From the NCBI RefSeq assembly GCF_900110275.1, contig NZ_FODC01000001.1, positions 372,001 to 436,000 on the forward strand: a DNA stretch of 64,000 bases, in the 5' to 3' direction. The notes under the pieces were generated by a model, which had not been told where the DNA came from, searched no databases, and saw nothing but the letters and a program-made list of their open reading frames with translations. Source of the stretch: Duganella sp. CF517 (GTDB lineage: Bacteria; Pseudomonadota; Gammaproteobacteria; Burkholderiales; Burkholderiaceae_D). Shown here piece by piece: positions 20,734 to 31,103 of this stretch. Each line of letters begins with the position of its first letter. The stretch's first letter is position 1. Both the position numbers and the translations under genes were made by a program.

Positions 20734-21623
20734 GCGCGCGCGAAAACCATCCGGGCGTTGATATCACCGCCGGCTCGCTGCGCGACTGGAAGCTGCCGAT
20801 GCCGGGGCACGACGCCGACAAGGAGGTGCGCGGCCATGTGCTGATCGTCGCCGGCTCGCGCGAGATGCCCGGGGCCTTGCTGCTGGCGGCGACGGCCGCG
20901 CTGCGGGCGGGCGCCGGCAAGCTGACCATCGCCACGGCGGCCAGCGTGGCGCCGCAGCTGGGCGTGGCGCTGCCGGAGGCGCGCGTGATCGGCCTGGGCG
21001 AGACGGCCGGCGGCGGGCTGGTGGCCGACGGCTGCGCGAGTCTGTACAAGGCGTGCGAGCGCGCCAGCGCGGTGTTGATCGGGCCGGGCATGCAGGACGA
21101 AGCGGCCAGCGCGGCGCTGGTGCGGGCGTTGCTGCCGCATTGCGCGCACGCGCCGCTGATATTGGATGCCGGCGCCATGTGCCTGGTGCGCGACGGCTTC
21201 CGCTTCGACAGTCCGGTGCTGCTGACGCCCCACGCGGGCGAGCTGGCCGGGCTGACGGGTACTAAAAAAGAGGATATCGCGGCGCAGCCGGAACTGGCGG
21301 CGCGGCGGGCGGCTGGCGGCTGGCGCGCGGTGGTGGCGCTCAAGGGCGCGGTCACCACGATCGTCGACCCGTCGGGAAAGCGCTGGCGCCATGAAGGCGG
21401 CAACACGGGGTTGGCGATTTCGGGATCGGGCGATGTGCTGGCGGGGTTGATCGCGGGCCTGGCGGCGCGCGGGGCGGCGCTGGAGCAGGCCGCCGCGTGG
21501 GGCGTGGCCTTGCACGCGATGGCCGGGGAGCAGCTGTCGCTGCGGCACGGGCCATTGGGGTATCTGGCGCGCGAGATCAGCGGCGAGGTGCCCGCGCTAT
21601 TGCGGGCCCTCGCGGCGCATTAA
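20730..21623 (+). CDS. nnrD: ADP-dependent NAD(P)H-hydrate dehydratase
   Basis: A 297-residue ribokinase-like protein that repairs hydrated NAD(P)H. Motifs include GHVLIVAGSREMPGALLLAA, LLTPHAGELAGLTG and the nucleotide-binding anion hole NTGLAISGSGDVLAGLIAG. It corresponds to the C-terminal dehydratase half of the E. coli fusion; the NnrE epimerase half is absent here and must be encoded elsewhere or missing. It is translationally coupled to the preceding phosphatase gene and ends five bases before the convergent prfC gene. Confidence 0.93.
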   Translation: MSARENHPGVDITAGSLRDWKLPMPGHDADKEVRGHVLIVAGSREMPGALLLAATAALRAGAGKLTIATAASVAPQLGVALPEARVIGLGETAGGGLVADGCASLYKACERASAVLIGPGMQDEAASAALVRALLPHCAHAPLILDAGAMCLVRDGFRFDSPVLLTPHAGELAGLTGTKKEDIAAQPELAARRAAGGWRAVVALKGAVTTIVDPSGKRWRHEGGNTGLAISGSGDVLAGLIAGLAARGAALEQAAAWGVALHAMAGEQLSLRHGPLGYLAREISGEVPALLRALAAH

Positions 21624-21628
21624 CACTA

Positions 21629-23296
21629 TTAAACCAGCTTGGCCGAGTGCTCGCGCGTGGCGTGGAACTTCAGCTTCGGCCAGCGCTCCTCGGTCAGCCG
21701 CAAATTGACGCTGGACGTGGCCAGATAGGCCATGTTGCCGGCGGCGTCGTAGGCGACGTTGTGGCCGAGCGCGTTCTCGAAGTCGGCCAGCGCCTTCTTG
21801 TCGTCGCTGGAGATCCAGCGCGCGCTGCTGATGCTGGTGCCTTCGAACACGGCGTCGACACCGTACTCGTTGAGCAGGCGGCTGGCCACCACCTCGAACT
21901 GCAGCACACCGACCGCGCCCAGTACCAGCTCGCCGCCCTGCACCGGCTTGAACACCTGCACCGCGCCCTCCTCGCCCAGCTGCTGCAAACCCTTGTGCAG
22001 CTGCTTGATCTTGAGCGGATTACGAATCCGCACCGAACGGAAGAAGTCCGGCGCGAAGTACGGAATGCCCGTGAAGGTCAACAACTCGCCTTCGGAGAAC
22101 GAGTCGCCGATCTGCATGTTGCCGTGGTTCGGCAGGCCGATGATGTCGCCGGCGTACGCCTCTTCCACCTGCTCGCGCGACGACGCCATGAACGTCACCA
22201 CCGACGACACCTTGATCTCGCGCCCCAGGCGCAGATGCTTGACCTTCATGCCGCGCTCGAAACGTCCGGAACACACGCGCAGGAAGGCGATGCGGTCGCG
22301 GTGCGCCGGGTCCATATTGGCCTGGATCTTGAACACGAAACCGGTGAACGGCTGCTCCTTCGGATCGACCGAACGCACCGTGGCGTCGCGCTCGCGCGGC
22401 GCCGGCGCCCAGTCGACCAGCGCCGACAGGATCTCGCGCACGCCGAAGTTGTTGATCGCGGAGCCGAAGAACACCGGCGTCTGCACGCCCGACAGGAACT
22501 GCTCCAGGTCGAACGGATGCGAGGCGCCGTTGACCAGCTCCACTTCCATGCGCAGCTGGTCCATCTCCAGCGGGAACATCTCCTGCAGGCGCGGATTGTC
22601 GATGCCCTTGATGATCTCGAAGGCGCCGTCGGCCTTTTCCTCGCCGGCCTTGAACAGCATGATCTCGTCGTTCAGCAGGTGGTACACGCCGCGGAAGTTC
22701 TTACCCATGCCGATAGGCCAGGTCACCGGCGCGCACTGGATCTTGAGCACCGATTCCAGCTCGTCGAGCAATTCGAGCGGATCGCGCGTCTCGCGGTCCA
22801 TCTTGTTCATGAAGGTGACGATCGGCGTGTTGCGCATGCGGCAGACGGCCAGCAGCTTGATGGTCTGCGCCTCCACGCCCTTGGCGGCGTCGATCACCAT
22901 CAGCGCCGAGTCGACCGCCGTCAGCACGCGGTAGGTGTCTTCCGAGAAGTCCTGGTGGCCTGGGGTGTCGAGCAGGTTGACCACGTGGTCGCGGAATTCG
23001 AACTGCATCACCGACGAGGCGACCGAAATGCCGCGCTGCTTCTCGATCTCCATCCAGTCCGAGGTCGCGTGGCGGCCCGATTTGCGGGCCTTGACGGTAC
23101 CGGCCATCTGGATCGCGCCCGAGAACAGCAGCAGCTTTTCGGTCAGCGTGGTTTTACCCGCGTCGGGGTGGGAAATGATGCCGAAGGTGCGGCGGCGCTG
23201 CACTTCGCGCGCGATCAGCGCCGGCGTCTTGGCGCTGGCCGCCGGGGCGGCGTCGTCGTTATTTTCGGGTATTGCGGTTTCGATATCGTTGACCAT
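21629..23296 (-). CDS. prfC: Peptide chain release factor 3
   Basis: A 555-residue GTPase that recycles RF1/RF2 from the ribosome after termination. GTP-binding motifs are G1 [16 protein letters not shown]3 DTPGHQDFS and G4 NKMD, and the effector region holds [11 protein letters not shown]-terminal domains typical of RF3 follow. The N-terminal 28 residues are an acidic, Ala-rich extension not seen in the E. coli protein. It lies downstream of the pilus genes on the same strand, 135 bp after pilY1. Confidence 0.97.
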   Translation of the reverse strand: MVNDIETAIPENNDDAAPAASAKTPALIAREVQRRRTFGIISHPDAGKTTLTEKLLLFSGAIQMAGTVKARKSGRHATSDWMEIEKQRGISVASSVMQFEFRDHVVNLLDTPGHQDFSEDTYRVLTAVDSALMVIDAAKGVEAQTIKLLAVCRMRNTPIVTFMNKMDRETRDPLELLDELESVLKIQCAPVTWPIGMGKNFRGVYHLLNDEIMLFKAGEEKADGAFEIIKGIDNPRLQEMFPLEMDQLRMEVELVNGASHPFDLEQFLSGVQTPVFFGSAINNFGVREILSALVDWAPAPRERDATVRSVDPKEQPFTGFVFKIQANMDPAHRDRIAFLRVCSGRFERGMKVKHLRLGREIKVSSVVTFMASSREQVEEAYAGDIIGLPNHGNMQIGDSFSEGELLTFTGIPYFAPDFFRSVRIRNPLKIKQLHKGLQQLGEEGAVQVFKPVQGGELVLGAVGVLQFEVVASRLLNEYGVDAVFEGTSISSARWISSDDKKALADFENALGHNVAYDAAGNMAYLATSSVNLRLTEERWPKLKFHATREHSAKLV

Positions 23297-23352
23297 TTGT
23301 TCGCGATCTAAGGCGGTTCTGCAAAACCCTCGATTTTACCGATACTTGGCTC

Positions 23353-23387
23353 GGCCGTGTGAATTGTTTCACGGCCCGGCCGGGCCG
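23353..23387 (-). terminator. GC-rich hairpin between pilY1 and prfC
   Basis: Arms ggccgtg (23353-23359) and cacggcc (23370-23376) form a hairpin, overlapping a perfect 16-bp palindrome cggcccggccgggccg at 23372-23387. There is no T-run on the minus strand, so it may be a pause or Rho-dependent end rather than an intrinsic terminator. Confidence 0.35.
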
Positions 23388-23431
23388 CCCCGCCCCCGGA
23401 TCGTCGTCCGCCGCCCCGCCGCGCACGGCGC

Positions 23432-26400
23432 TTATTCGCCCCGGACGCGGCGCCAGCCCACCCGGTGCGCCTCGGCGGCGGCCTCCTCCTGCCCCTCGTT
23501 GACCACTTTGCGGCCGTCGGCCAGCGTGGAGATCAGCTTGAGCTGGCCGCTGGGCAGGCGCACGATGATGAACCCGACCGCCGCCGACGTGCTCGACAAG
23601 GTGATGCCGGCCGGCTGCGTGCCGATCGCGTGGCCGTTGCAGACATTGACCTGGTACAGGTTGCTCGAGCCGCCCACCGAGCACGACGACGAGGACGTCG
23701 GCAGGTTGGTCACCACGTTGGCCACCCCGCTGACGATCTGCGGGTCCAGGTTCATGCGCTCGCCGGGCACGGCCGACCAGTCGAAGAACCAGCCATCCTT
23801 CTGCGACAGGTCGACCGGGTTGCTGGTGATCGCGTAGCTGTTGGTGTTGCTGCTCGAACCGAGCAGGCTGAGTGTCTGCTGCACCATCGTCCCGCCGCGC
23901 ACGTTACCGATTGGCACGCCGCTGTCCTTGAGCAGGTACAGGCTCTGGATCGCGGTGCTGGACGTGTCCGGGATATCGAGCAGGCGCCCGGTGCCGAACA
24001 GCACCACCCGCACGCCCTGCGTGCTGGTGGTGGTCACGCCGCCGGTGGTGGCGGTGGTCTGCACGCCGCACATCGTGACGTCGGGACGGGTGGTGATCGG
24101 CTTGTTGACGCCGGCGTCGCCCATCTTGATCACCGACACCGCGCCGCTGGCGGCCGTCAGGTCGAAGCGCCACATCTGGCCCTGGTTGTCGCCGCCATAG
24201 ATGAAGGTCGCCTTCGGGTCCGAGCTCGGATCGTCGGAAATGGCGGTGATCCTGGCCAGCCCCGACGGCGTGACGGCGTCGCCGGAATTGGTGCCCACCT
24301 TTTTCAACAACTGGCCGGTGTAGGCGTCCAGGATGTACAGGTAGCCCTTGCCGTCGCCGCCGCTGACGCCGTCCGTGCCGGTGATGTTGTTGTAGCCGGA
24401 GGTGACGAACACCACCCAGCGGCCGTCGGCCAAGGTGCCGAACTGCGGATTGCCGAAGGTCAGCCCCAAATCGGGGTCGTTGAGCGCGCACACGGCCGGA
24501 TCGGCGCAGAACTCCCACAGCTGCTTGGGCGCGCCGCCGCTGTCGGTGACGTCGAGCGCGTAGTAGCCGCGGCCGCCGCCGTTCAGGCCGGCCACCAGGA
24601 TGGTGCGCCACTGCTTGCCGGAAGGCGTGTCGACCTTGACGTCGGCCACCTCCGGCGAGCCGTCGGTGGTGTACTGGTGGTTGGTGCCGTAGGTGGTGCT
24701 GGCCTGCGCGTGCAGCTTTTTCATCGTGATGCGCGGCACGTAGGCCCACACCTCCTCGCCATTTTGGGCGTTGAACGCGTGCAGCATGCCATCGTTGGCG
24801 GCGGTGTACACGGTGCCGGCGCGGTAGCTCGGGCTGTCGGGATTGCCGTACTTGTCCTTGTAGGCGTCGTAGTCGATGTCCGGATATTCGCCCAGCGGCG
24901 CGCGCACGAAGGCCGGCTTGGACGAGGCGATATCGCCAAGCACGATCGGGATCGGCGTCGAGGCGCCGCTCGGCTCGTCCGGCGTCATCGAATAGGCGCG
25001 GAACAGGTTGTCGTCGGCGTGCTGCTGCTGGCCGCGCAGCCAGTTGACCAGGTTGCCGCCGTCGTTGACGATGGCGCGGTCGGCGGCCGACAGCAAGGTG
25101 CACTGCGACAGCGCCGCGCATTTGTTGCTGAACCAGCCGGCGGTGATGCCGCTCATATTGGCGAAGCGGAAATCGAGCAGGTCGCCGCCGGGCGCCCCCG
25201 CCGGATTCATCATATAGATGCGGCGCGTATCGGTGCCGCCGGCGACGCGTTTGCCGAGCGTCTTGTTGGTGCTCCAGACCGGCGTCTGGATGACATCGCC
25301 GGTGGTGCTGTCGATTTTCTGGTTGGACAGCTCGCCGTACCATTTCACGGTGGTGAACGTGTCGGAGAAGATATCGTTGTCGGTGCGGGTGATGTTCGGC
25401 GTCGACGTCGCGGCCGCCGCCGCCGCGCCGCTGCGCACCTGCATGTTCGACAGCGCCTCGCTCAGGCCGCTGATGACCTCCTTCGGCTCCTGCGCGCTGA
25501 AGTACTTGCCGTGGCCGTTGATGGCCGCGTGCCACAAGTCGTCGACCCGCTCCTGCACCGTGTTGGCGGTGCTGGCGGTGGCCGGATCGGGCCACACGTA
25601 GGCGCCGTTGCCGTTCCACGGGCAGCCGCTGGTGGCGCCGGTGACCAGGTTGTAGAAGTCGCCCCCGGGCCGGGCGGCGGTGTCGTAGTTGCGCTCGTAG
25701 GTCATCACGCCGTCCACGCCCAGGCCCAATGTGTAGGTGTTCATGTGCAGGTGGGTGTTCTCGCCGGGGCCGGCCGGCACCGAGCCGGGGCGCGTCATGT
25801 CCGGCTCCAGCGCCGGGCGCAGCGACACCGTGGTGGTGCTCGAACCACCGTTGTACCAGTGCAGCGCGACGTCGGCGATCGACGGCTGCCCCTGCGCCCG
25901 GCCATCGACGCAGCCGCGCGCCTGGGTGCAGAAACGGGCCGGGTTTTCCAGGTTGTCGTTGTTGACCACGTTGTTGGTGGTGCTGCCGTTCCAGTAGCCG
26001 TCGGTGGTCAGGATCAGGAAGTTCTGCTGGCAGGGATATTGCACCACCTCCTGGCCCGTGCCGTAGTTGTAGGGGGCCAGGTTGCCGAACATGCTGCCGA
26101 CGTTGTCCATCGCGGTGCGGATCGGCGTCGAGCCCGAGGTGGTGGTGGTGTATAAATTGTTGTACCAGTTGGTGCGGGCGGTGCCGGTGAAGTCGGCCGG
26201 TTTCTGGTCGATCGCCAGGCCGGAGCCGGCGTTCGACAGTTTGACGTAGCCGACCTTGTAGTTGCCGGTGATGGCCGCGAAGGCCAGGCCGACCGAGGTC
26301 TTCATCATTTGCAGGCGGCTCTTGTAGTAGACGTACCAGTTGGCGAAATTGGTCATCTCCTCGTCGTAGCTGCAGCTGGCGCCGGCGCAATCGACGCGCT

Positions 26401-28153
26401 CGGCGCCCTTCGGATAGGTCCGGCCGCTGACGATGTCGACGCGCACGAACGGATTGGGCGCGCTCGAGCCGGCCGAAATGGCCGCCGTCGACGTCGGAAT
26501 GCCGTCGTTGACGGCGGCCTGGTAGCCGCCGGTGGCGCCGCGCGTCCACGTCACGCCGCCCTGGTTGTCCATGGTGAAATTGCTGATCGCGGCGGCGTTC
26601 GACGTGGCGCCATAATCGAGCAGGCATACGCTGGTGTTGGCCAGGCCCGGGCACAGCGCGTGGCCGCCCAGATAGGCGCGGATGGCGCCGGACACGCCGA
26701 TATCGCTGGCCAGCGCGCTTGCCACATAGCTCGGGCTGCGGTTGCGGCCCATGTTCAGGTAAGGCGGATTGCCGCCGCTGCTGCCGCCGACCAGCACCGT
26801 CGTCCCCAGCGACAGGTTGCGCAGGATGGCGTTCTGGCCGGTGCCGCTGGCGGTATTGGTGCCGGCGAACGTGATCACCGACTTGGCCGGCACCATCGCC
26901 GACACCACCGCCTGCGGCGCGGTCACGGACAGGCCCCAGCCGGCGCGGCTGTTGTCGCTGACGGCGACGCAGCCGGCCACGGTCTTCGGCGTGCTGGCGC
27001 AGTTCACCGGCACCACGGCGACGATGTTGTCGGACGCCAGGGTGATGCCGAACACGCTGCAAGCGGGCACGTTCGACTGGCTGGTGGGCGTGCGCACGCA
27101 GGCAAACATCTGTTTCTGCGTCGGGTTGGTGGTGGCGATGATGTTGGCGGCCAGCGCGCTGGCCAGCGCCTGCTGCTTGGTGGCCGTGTTGGTGCCGGCG
27201 GCGGCGGTGATGGTGGCGTTGGTCAGGCCGGTCTGGACGCCGCCGGCGTCGGTCAGCGTGACGCCGGTGATGGTCATCGAGGTCGCCGTGGCCGAGGCGC
27301 CGATGGCGATGGTGCCATAGGCGGCCACCGCCCCGGCCGGCGCCGAGTAGCTGGGATAGATGAAGCTGCCGACGCGCTTGCCCTGGCACTGCGTCAACAG
27401 CCGGTCGCTGCACCAGCGCACCTTGACCGGCACCGGATAGCCGGCCGGCGCGGTGGCCCCGACGGCGGTCGACTGGCACACCTTCATCGTCTCGTCGGTG
27501 CAGAACTGGCCGACGCCGATGGTGTAGTAATACGGACCGGTGGTGACCGCGCTGGCGGTCTGGTAGGTCGCGTCCGGATAGGTGTAGCTGGAGGTGTTGG
27601 CGCGGCAGGTGCCGCCGGCGCACCAGCGCAGGTCCGGGAACCCGGTCACCAGGTTGAGGTTGGCGGTGACGGCGGCGCCGGCCAGGTCGCGCTTGCTGGC
27701 GCCGAAACCGTCGCCGCTGACCGAAGTCCAGTCGACGGTGGCGGCCCGGTTCTGCTCCGGATAGAAGCTGCCGTCGGCCCTGATCGGCACCAGATAGCGT
27801 ATCGCCGGGTTGTAGTACTGCTTGTTGAAGTCGGGACTCATGAACGGCGGATGGCCGACCGTGCAGACGGTGGTGCCGGCCTGCAAGGTGGCGCCGCTGC
27901 GGCACAGGCTGTCGTTGACGTAATCCGGCGTGTAGGTCTGTTCCATCGAGCCGGAGTTATCGAACAGCAGCATCAGGTTGGGCTTGACGGTGCCGGTGCC
28001 GGTGATATTCAACAGCGGCACCTGGGCGATCTGGGTGGCGGCGGCGCCGGCCGTGGATGGCGCCAACGCCAGCGCCAGTGCCAGTGCCGGCGCCAGCGTG
28101 ACGCCGGCGCCGATGCGCGCCAGCGAGGTGTGCTTGTCCATGCGCTTGTTCAT
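23432..28153 (-). CDS. pilY1: Type IV pilus tip-associated adhesin PilY1
   Basis: A 1573-residue secreted protein. The start at 28153 (MNKRMDKHTS) gives a signal peptide with an AL-repeat core, cleaved near residue 38. A von Willebrand A domain opens with FDNSGSM (MIDAS Asp65, Ser67, Ser69), but its remaining strands, including LILTTDGYWNG, appear only near residue 715, so a Cys-rich segment of several hundred residues is inserted. The C-terminal PilC/PilY1 beta-propeller covers about residues 1080-1430 (GEEVWAYVPRITMKKL, IYGGDNQGQMWRFDL). PilY1 promotes pilus extension, adhesion and surface sensing. It is the last pilus gene, two bases after pilX. Confidence 0.95.
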   Translation of the reverse strand: MNKRMDKHTSLARIGAGVTLAPALALALALAPSTAGAAATQIAQVPLLNITGTGTVKPNLMLLFDNSGSMEQTYTPDYVNDSLCRSGATLQAGTTVCTVGHPPFMSPDFNKQYYNPAIRYLVPIRADGSFYPEQNRAATVDWTSVSGDGFGASKRDLAGAAVTANLNLVTGFPDLRWCAGGTCRANTSSYTYPDATYQTASAVTTGPYYYTIGVGQFCTDETMKVCQSTAVGATAPAGYPVPVKVRWCSDRLLTQCQGKRVGSFIYPSYSAPAGAVAAYGTIAIGASATATSMTITGVTLTDAGGVQTGLTNATITAAAGTNTATKQQALASALAANIIATTNPTQKQMFACVRTPTSQSNVPACSVFGITLASDNIVAVVPVNCASTPKTVAGCVAVSDNSRAGWGLSVTAPQAVVSAMVPAKSVITFAGTNTASGTGQNAILRNLSLGTTVLVGGSSGGNPPYLNMGRNRSPSYVASALASDIGVSGAIRAYLGGHALCPGLANTSVCLLDYGATSNAAAISNFTMDNQGGVTWTRGATGGYQAAVNDGIPTSTAAISAGSSAPNPFVRVDIVSGRTYPKGAERVDCAGASCSYDEEMTNFANWYVYYKSRLQMMKTSVGLAFAAITGNYKVGYVKLSNAGSGLAIDQKPADFTGTARTNWYNNLYTTTTSGSTPIRTAMDNVGSMFGNLAPYNYGTGQEVVQYPCQQNFLILTTDGYWNGSTTNNVVNNDNLENPARFCTQARGCVDGRAQGQPSIADVALHWYNGGSSTTTVSLRPALEPDMTRPGSVPAGPGENTHLHMNTYTLGLGVDGVMTYERNYDTAARPGGDFYNLVTGATSGCPWNGNGAYVWPDPATASTANTVQERVDDLWHAAINGHGKYFSAQEPKEVISGLSEALSNMQVRSGAAAAAATSTPNITRTDNDIFSDTFTTVKWYGELSNQKIDSTTGDVIQTPVWSTNKTLGKRVAGGTDTRRIYMMNPAGAPGGDLLDFRFANMSGITAGWFSNKCAALSQCTLLSAADRAIVNDGGNLVNWLRGQQQHADDNLFRAYSMTPDEPSGASTPIPIVLGDIASSKPAFVRAPLGEYPDIDYDAYKDKYGNPDSPSYRAGTVYTAANDGMLHAFNAQNGEEVWAYVPRITMKKLHAQASTTYGTNHQYTTDGSPEVADVKVDTPSGKQWRTILVAGLNGGGRGYYALDVTDSGGAPKQLWEFCADPAVCALNDPDLGLTFGNPQFGTLADGRWVVFVTSGYNNITGTDGVSGGDGKGYLYILDAYTGQLLKKVGTNSGDAVTPSGLARITAISDDPSSDPKATFIYGGDNQGQMWRFDLTAASGAVSVIKMGDAGVNKPITTRPDVTMCGVQTTATTGGVTTTSTQGVRVVLFGTGRLLDIPDTSSTAIQSLYLLKDSGVPIGNVRGGTMVQQTLSLLGSSSNTNSYAITSNPVDLSQKDGWFFDWSAVPGERMNLDPQIVSGVANVVTNLPTSSSSCSVGGSSNLYQVNVCNGHAIGTQPAGITLSSTSAAVGFIIVRLPSGQLKLISTLADGRKVVNEGQEEAAAEAHRVGWRRVRGE

Positions 28154-28155
28154 AG

Positions 28156-28803
28156 TTACGGCCCCTTCAAGACCACGGCCTGCGTGACCACGTTGGCGCC
28201 GCGCGCGCCGTTGATGCGCGCCGTGACCACATAGTGGAGCTGCGGCTGTTGCAGGAATTTCGGCCCGCCCAGCGCCAGCGACGTGCCGAACGGTTGCGGC
28301 GCCTGGCTGTTGGGCCGCGCCGACGTCGTCCGGCAGCGGTTGTTGTTGCTGTTGTACGGCCCGGCAAAGGTGCACATGCGGTGGATCACGTACTGGACCT
28401 GGTCGCCGGTGACCGGATTGGCCGGCAACGTGGTCGCGCCCAGCCAGAAGGCGGCGTTGCTGACGGTCCAGGTCGGTGTCAGGGTCGCCACATAGCCCTG
28501 CGCCGGCTGGTTGACCAGCAGATCGGAACGGTTCGCCACCGAGCGCAGATAGGCGAAGCCGGCGTGCAGGCCGGCGTCGGCCGACTTGCTCAACGCCGAG
28601 TCGTAGGCCAGGTTGGCGGCGGTCATCGTCGTCGACGTGCTCGACTTGAGCAGGTAGATGCTGCTCACCAGCATCACCGCCAGCATGATCAGCATGACCG
28701 GCAAGGCGATGCCGCGCTGCGGCCGGCGGCGGCCGCGTCCATGCCGATGGCGGCGCAGGCGGCATGGCGCCGGCGGCAATGTGGATGGTACCGTCGCCAT
28801 CAT
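28156..28803 (-). CDS. pilX: Type IV pilus minor pilin PilX
   Basis: A 215-residue protein with a basic N-terminus rich in Arg and His, then QRG followed by IALPVMLIMLAVMLVSSIYL, a class III signal-like helix without Glu at position +5, as usual for PilX. The soluble part includes STTMTAANLAYDSALSKSA and a Cys pair around MCTFAGPYNSNNNRCRT. The ATG at 28803 overlaps the pilW stop (ATGA). It primes pilus assembly with PilV, PilW, FimT and PilY1. Confidence 0.88.
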   Translation of the reverse strand: MMATVPSTLPPAPCRLRRHRHGRGRRRPQRGIALPVMLIMLAVMLVSSIYLLKSSTSTTMTAANLAYDSALSKSADAGLHAGFAYLRSVANRSDLLVNQPAQGYVATLTPTWTVSNAAFWLGATTLPANPVTGDQVQYVIHRMCTFAGPYNSNNNRCRTTSARPNSQAPQPFGTSLALGGPKFLQQPQLHYVVTARINGARGANVVTQAVVLKGP

Positions 28804-30044
28804 GGCCTCCATTGGGCGTTGCGGATCGGCACGATGGTCTCGAACACGCGGTAGCGATAGCACTTCCAGTCGACGCTGTCGCCGTCCACCGCCACGTTCA
28901 CCCGCACCGGCGCGGCCGCGACCGTCGCCGGCGCGTTGCCGGCGAACACGGTCGGCTGCACGGTGGTGGCGCCGCACTGGCCGGCGCTGTTGGGCTTCTC
29001 GGCGCTTTTGCTGCGCGCCACCACCGCCAGCCGCACCGAACCGATGCGCTGGTAGTCGCCGGCGCCGCCGACGACGCCATCGTTGTCGGCGTCGATCATG
29101 GTCGAACTCCACACACCGATGCGCATGCCGCTGGCGGTCGACACCGGCACCGAGCTGTTGCCGGGCGTATTCGGGTCGTAGGCCGCCAGCGCGCGGTTGT
29201 CGAAGCCGTACTGCGCCTTGAGCGACACCACGTTGTCGATCACGGAGGCGCCCCGCTGCGCCGAACCGGGCATGTCGGTCGAGCGCAGCAGCAGGATGCC
29301 GTTGTCGACCGACCAGGTATGGAAATGCAGCCGCGCGGCGCTGCCCAGGTTGTAGACATAGCTGACGTTGAGCGGATACGCGGTGCTCAGGCCGGTCTGC
29401 GGATTGAACGGGAAATCGATGCCGCTGGCGACCTGCAACTGGTTGGCGTTGATGCCGATGCCGAAGCCGGACAACTGGAACAGCGTGCAAGGCCGCGAAC
29501 CGGGCACCATCGGCGCCACCACCAGCACGTCGCCGACATTGAAGTCGTAGGGCGTGCGGCTGTCGACGGTCAGTGTGCTCTCGCCGGGGACATAGTTGGT
29601 CAGCAGTTTGGTCGAGCCGACGGCGGCCTGCGAGGTGCCGCTGTAGAACGACACCACGTCGCTGCCGGCGCCGTTGGCCTGGATCACGACCGGCGCCAGC
29701 GGCGTGATCGCGGCGCCGCCGCGCTGATCGGCCGCCAGCTGGTAGCCGTTGACGTCGGAGAACACGGTATCGCAGCCGGACAGCATCGTATCGTTCAAGC
29801 CCCAGCCGGCGTCGGCGGCGTCGCCGCTGACGGAGAACAGCGCCAGCATGCCATTCTGCATGGAGTCGGAGCCGCCGACGGCGGCATCCTTGTTCTGTTC
29901 GCCGCTGACGACCAGGCGCGTGGCGAACACCAGCGCCAGCAGGCCGATCACCACGCTGACCATCAGCTCGACCAGCGAAAATCCACCGCCGTGACGGCGC
30001 CGGGCGGCGCGGATGGCGTGGCGGCGGGAAGGATGGGCGCCCAT
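28800..30044 (-). CDS. pilW: Type IV pilus minor pilin PilW
   Basis: A 414-residue minor pilin. The prepilin peptidase site is G21 before F22 in GGGFSLVELMVS, with Glu at +5, followed by the hydrophobic helix. The large C-terminal domain is Gly/Ser-rich with paired Cys, typical of PilW. It lies one base after pilV and overlaps pilX by four bases. Confidence 0.9.
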   Translation of the reverse strand: MGAHPSRRHAIRAARRRHGGGFSLVELMVSVVIGLLALVFATRLVVSGEQNKDAAVGGSDSMQNGMLALFSVSGDAADAGWGLNDTMLSGCDTVFSDVNGYQLAADQRGGAAITPLAPVVIQANGAGSDVVSFYSGTSQAAVGSTKLLTNYVPGESTLTVDSRTPYDFNVGDVLVVAPMVPGSRPCTLFQLSGFGIGINANQLQVASGIDFPFNPQTGLSTAYPLNVSYVYNLGSAARLHFHTWSVDNGILLLRSTDMPGSAQRGASVIDNVVSLKAQYGFDNRALAAYDPNTPGNSSVPVSTASGMRIGVWSSTMIDADNDGVVGGAGDYQRIGSVRLAVVARSKSAEKPNSAGQCGATTVQPTVFAGNAPATVAAAPVRVNVAVDGDSVDWKCYRYRVFETIVPIRNAQWRP

Positions 30045-30045
30045 G

Positions 30046-30456
30046 TCAGTTCGCGATATAGGAAGTGAGCAGGTGCCGGTTCTGCTCGGTGTTGGCCTTG
30101 CGCCGCCAACGGATCGCGATATCGACCTGGGTCTGGAACGCCTGGCGGTTCACGTTCACCGAGACGATGGCGCCGGGGATCGCCGCGCGCGTCTGCGCCA
30201 CCCACGGCGCGATGGCCGCGCCCGGCGTGCCGTTCTCGGCCAGGTTGTAGTCCGCCAGGTTGGCCATGTCGGCCGTCATCACGCCGAGCAGCTTCTCGGC
30301 GGCGATGGTGGCCTCGGCGCGCATGCCGGCGTCCGACAGCGCGGAATAGGCGCGCGCCTGCAGGCCGATCGTGCCCAGCAGCCCGATGCCCAGGATCACG
30401 ATGGCCAGCATCGCCTCCAGCAGCGCGATGCCGTCCTGGCGGCGCGTGGTTTTCAT
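30046..30456 (-). CDS. pilV: Type IV pilus minor pilin PilV
   Basis: A 136-residue prepilin starting MKTTRRQDG; cleavage is expected before IALLEAMLAIVILGIGLLG, which has Glu at +5. The ATG at 30456 overlaps the stop of the FimT gene (ATGA) and is preferred to the in-frame ATG three codons upstream. Its short soluble part fits PilV. Confidence 0.88.
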   Translation of the reverse strand: MKTTRRQDGIALLEAMLAIVILGIGLLGTIGLQARAYSALSDAGMRAEATIAAEKLLGVMTADMANLADYNLAENGTPGAAIAPWVAQTRAAIPGAIVSVNVNRQAFQTQVDIAIRWRRKANTEQNRHLLTSYIAN

Positions 30457-31103
30457 GGCGGGCAACCCCGGCTATCGGTGCCGGGCAAGGTGGGATTGCA
30501 CTTCGTGGCCATGCCCGCCAGCGTCACCACCAGCGCCACCGGCTGCACCGCGTCGGCGAACGCCGTGGACGGATCGAGCCGCAGGCTGGCGAGGCGGTTG
30601 GCGATCAGCGGATCGACCCAGCCGAGCGGCGTGTAGTACACCTGGCTGCTGCCGGCCGGTTGCGTGGTCGGCTGCAGGATCTCGGCCGGCGGCAGCGCGT
30701 CGGCGGCGCGGAACACCGACTTCCAGCCGGCGGCGCCTTCCGGGTCGCTGGCCGACGGCGCGTCGGTGGTCGACCAGGCGCCCTGGGCGTCGGTGCACTG
30801 GGCGGCCTGGCTGACGAAGCAAATGTCGACCTGCCAATCCATCTGGCCGGTATTGACGTTGGGCGTCAGCGAAATGCGGCTGAAGGCGTTATGGGCGACG
30901 GCCTGGCGGCGCGCCAGGCTGAAGCCGTCGGCATAGAACTCGCTGGCGCCGCGCGCGCGGTTGGCCAGCAGCCAGCGGCTGGCGTTGGGAATGCCGATCG
31001 CCAGCATGATGCCGAAAATGCTGATCGTCACCAGCAGCTCGACCAGCGTGACGCCGCGTTGGCGTCGCCGGCCGCGCCGGGACGGAGGCGTCAATTGGTG
31101 CAT
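30453..31103 (-). CDS. fimT: Minor pilin FimT/GspH family
   Basis: A 216-residue prepilin. The basic leader MHQLTPPSRRGRRRQRG is followed by VTLVELLVTISIFGIMLAIG with Glu at +5, and the GspH/FimT domain motif RARGASEFYADGFSLARRQA follows. A Cys-containing C-terminal domain ends KCNPTLPGTDSRGCPP. The start lies inside the last codons of pilE (13-base overlap). Confidence 0.88.
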   Translation of the reverse strand: MHQLTPPSRRGRRRQRGVTLVELLVTISIFGIMLAIGIPNASRWLLANRARGASEFYADGFSLARRQAVAHNAFSRISLTPNVNTGQMDWQVDICFVSQAAQCTDAQGAWSTTDAPSASDPEGAAGWKSVFRAADALPPAEILQPTTQPAGSSQVYYTPLGWVDPLIANRLASLRLDPSTAFADAVQPVALVVTLAGMATKCNPTLPGTDSRGCPP

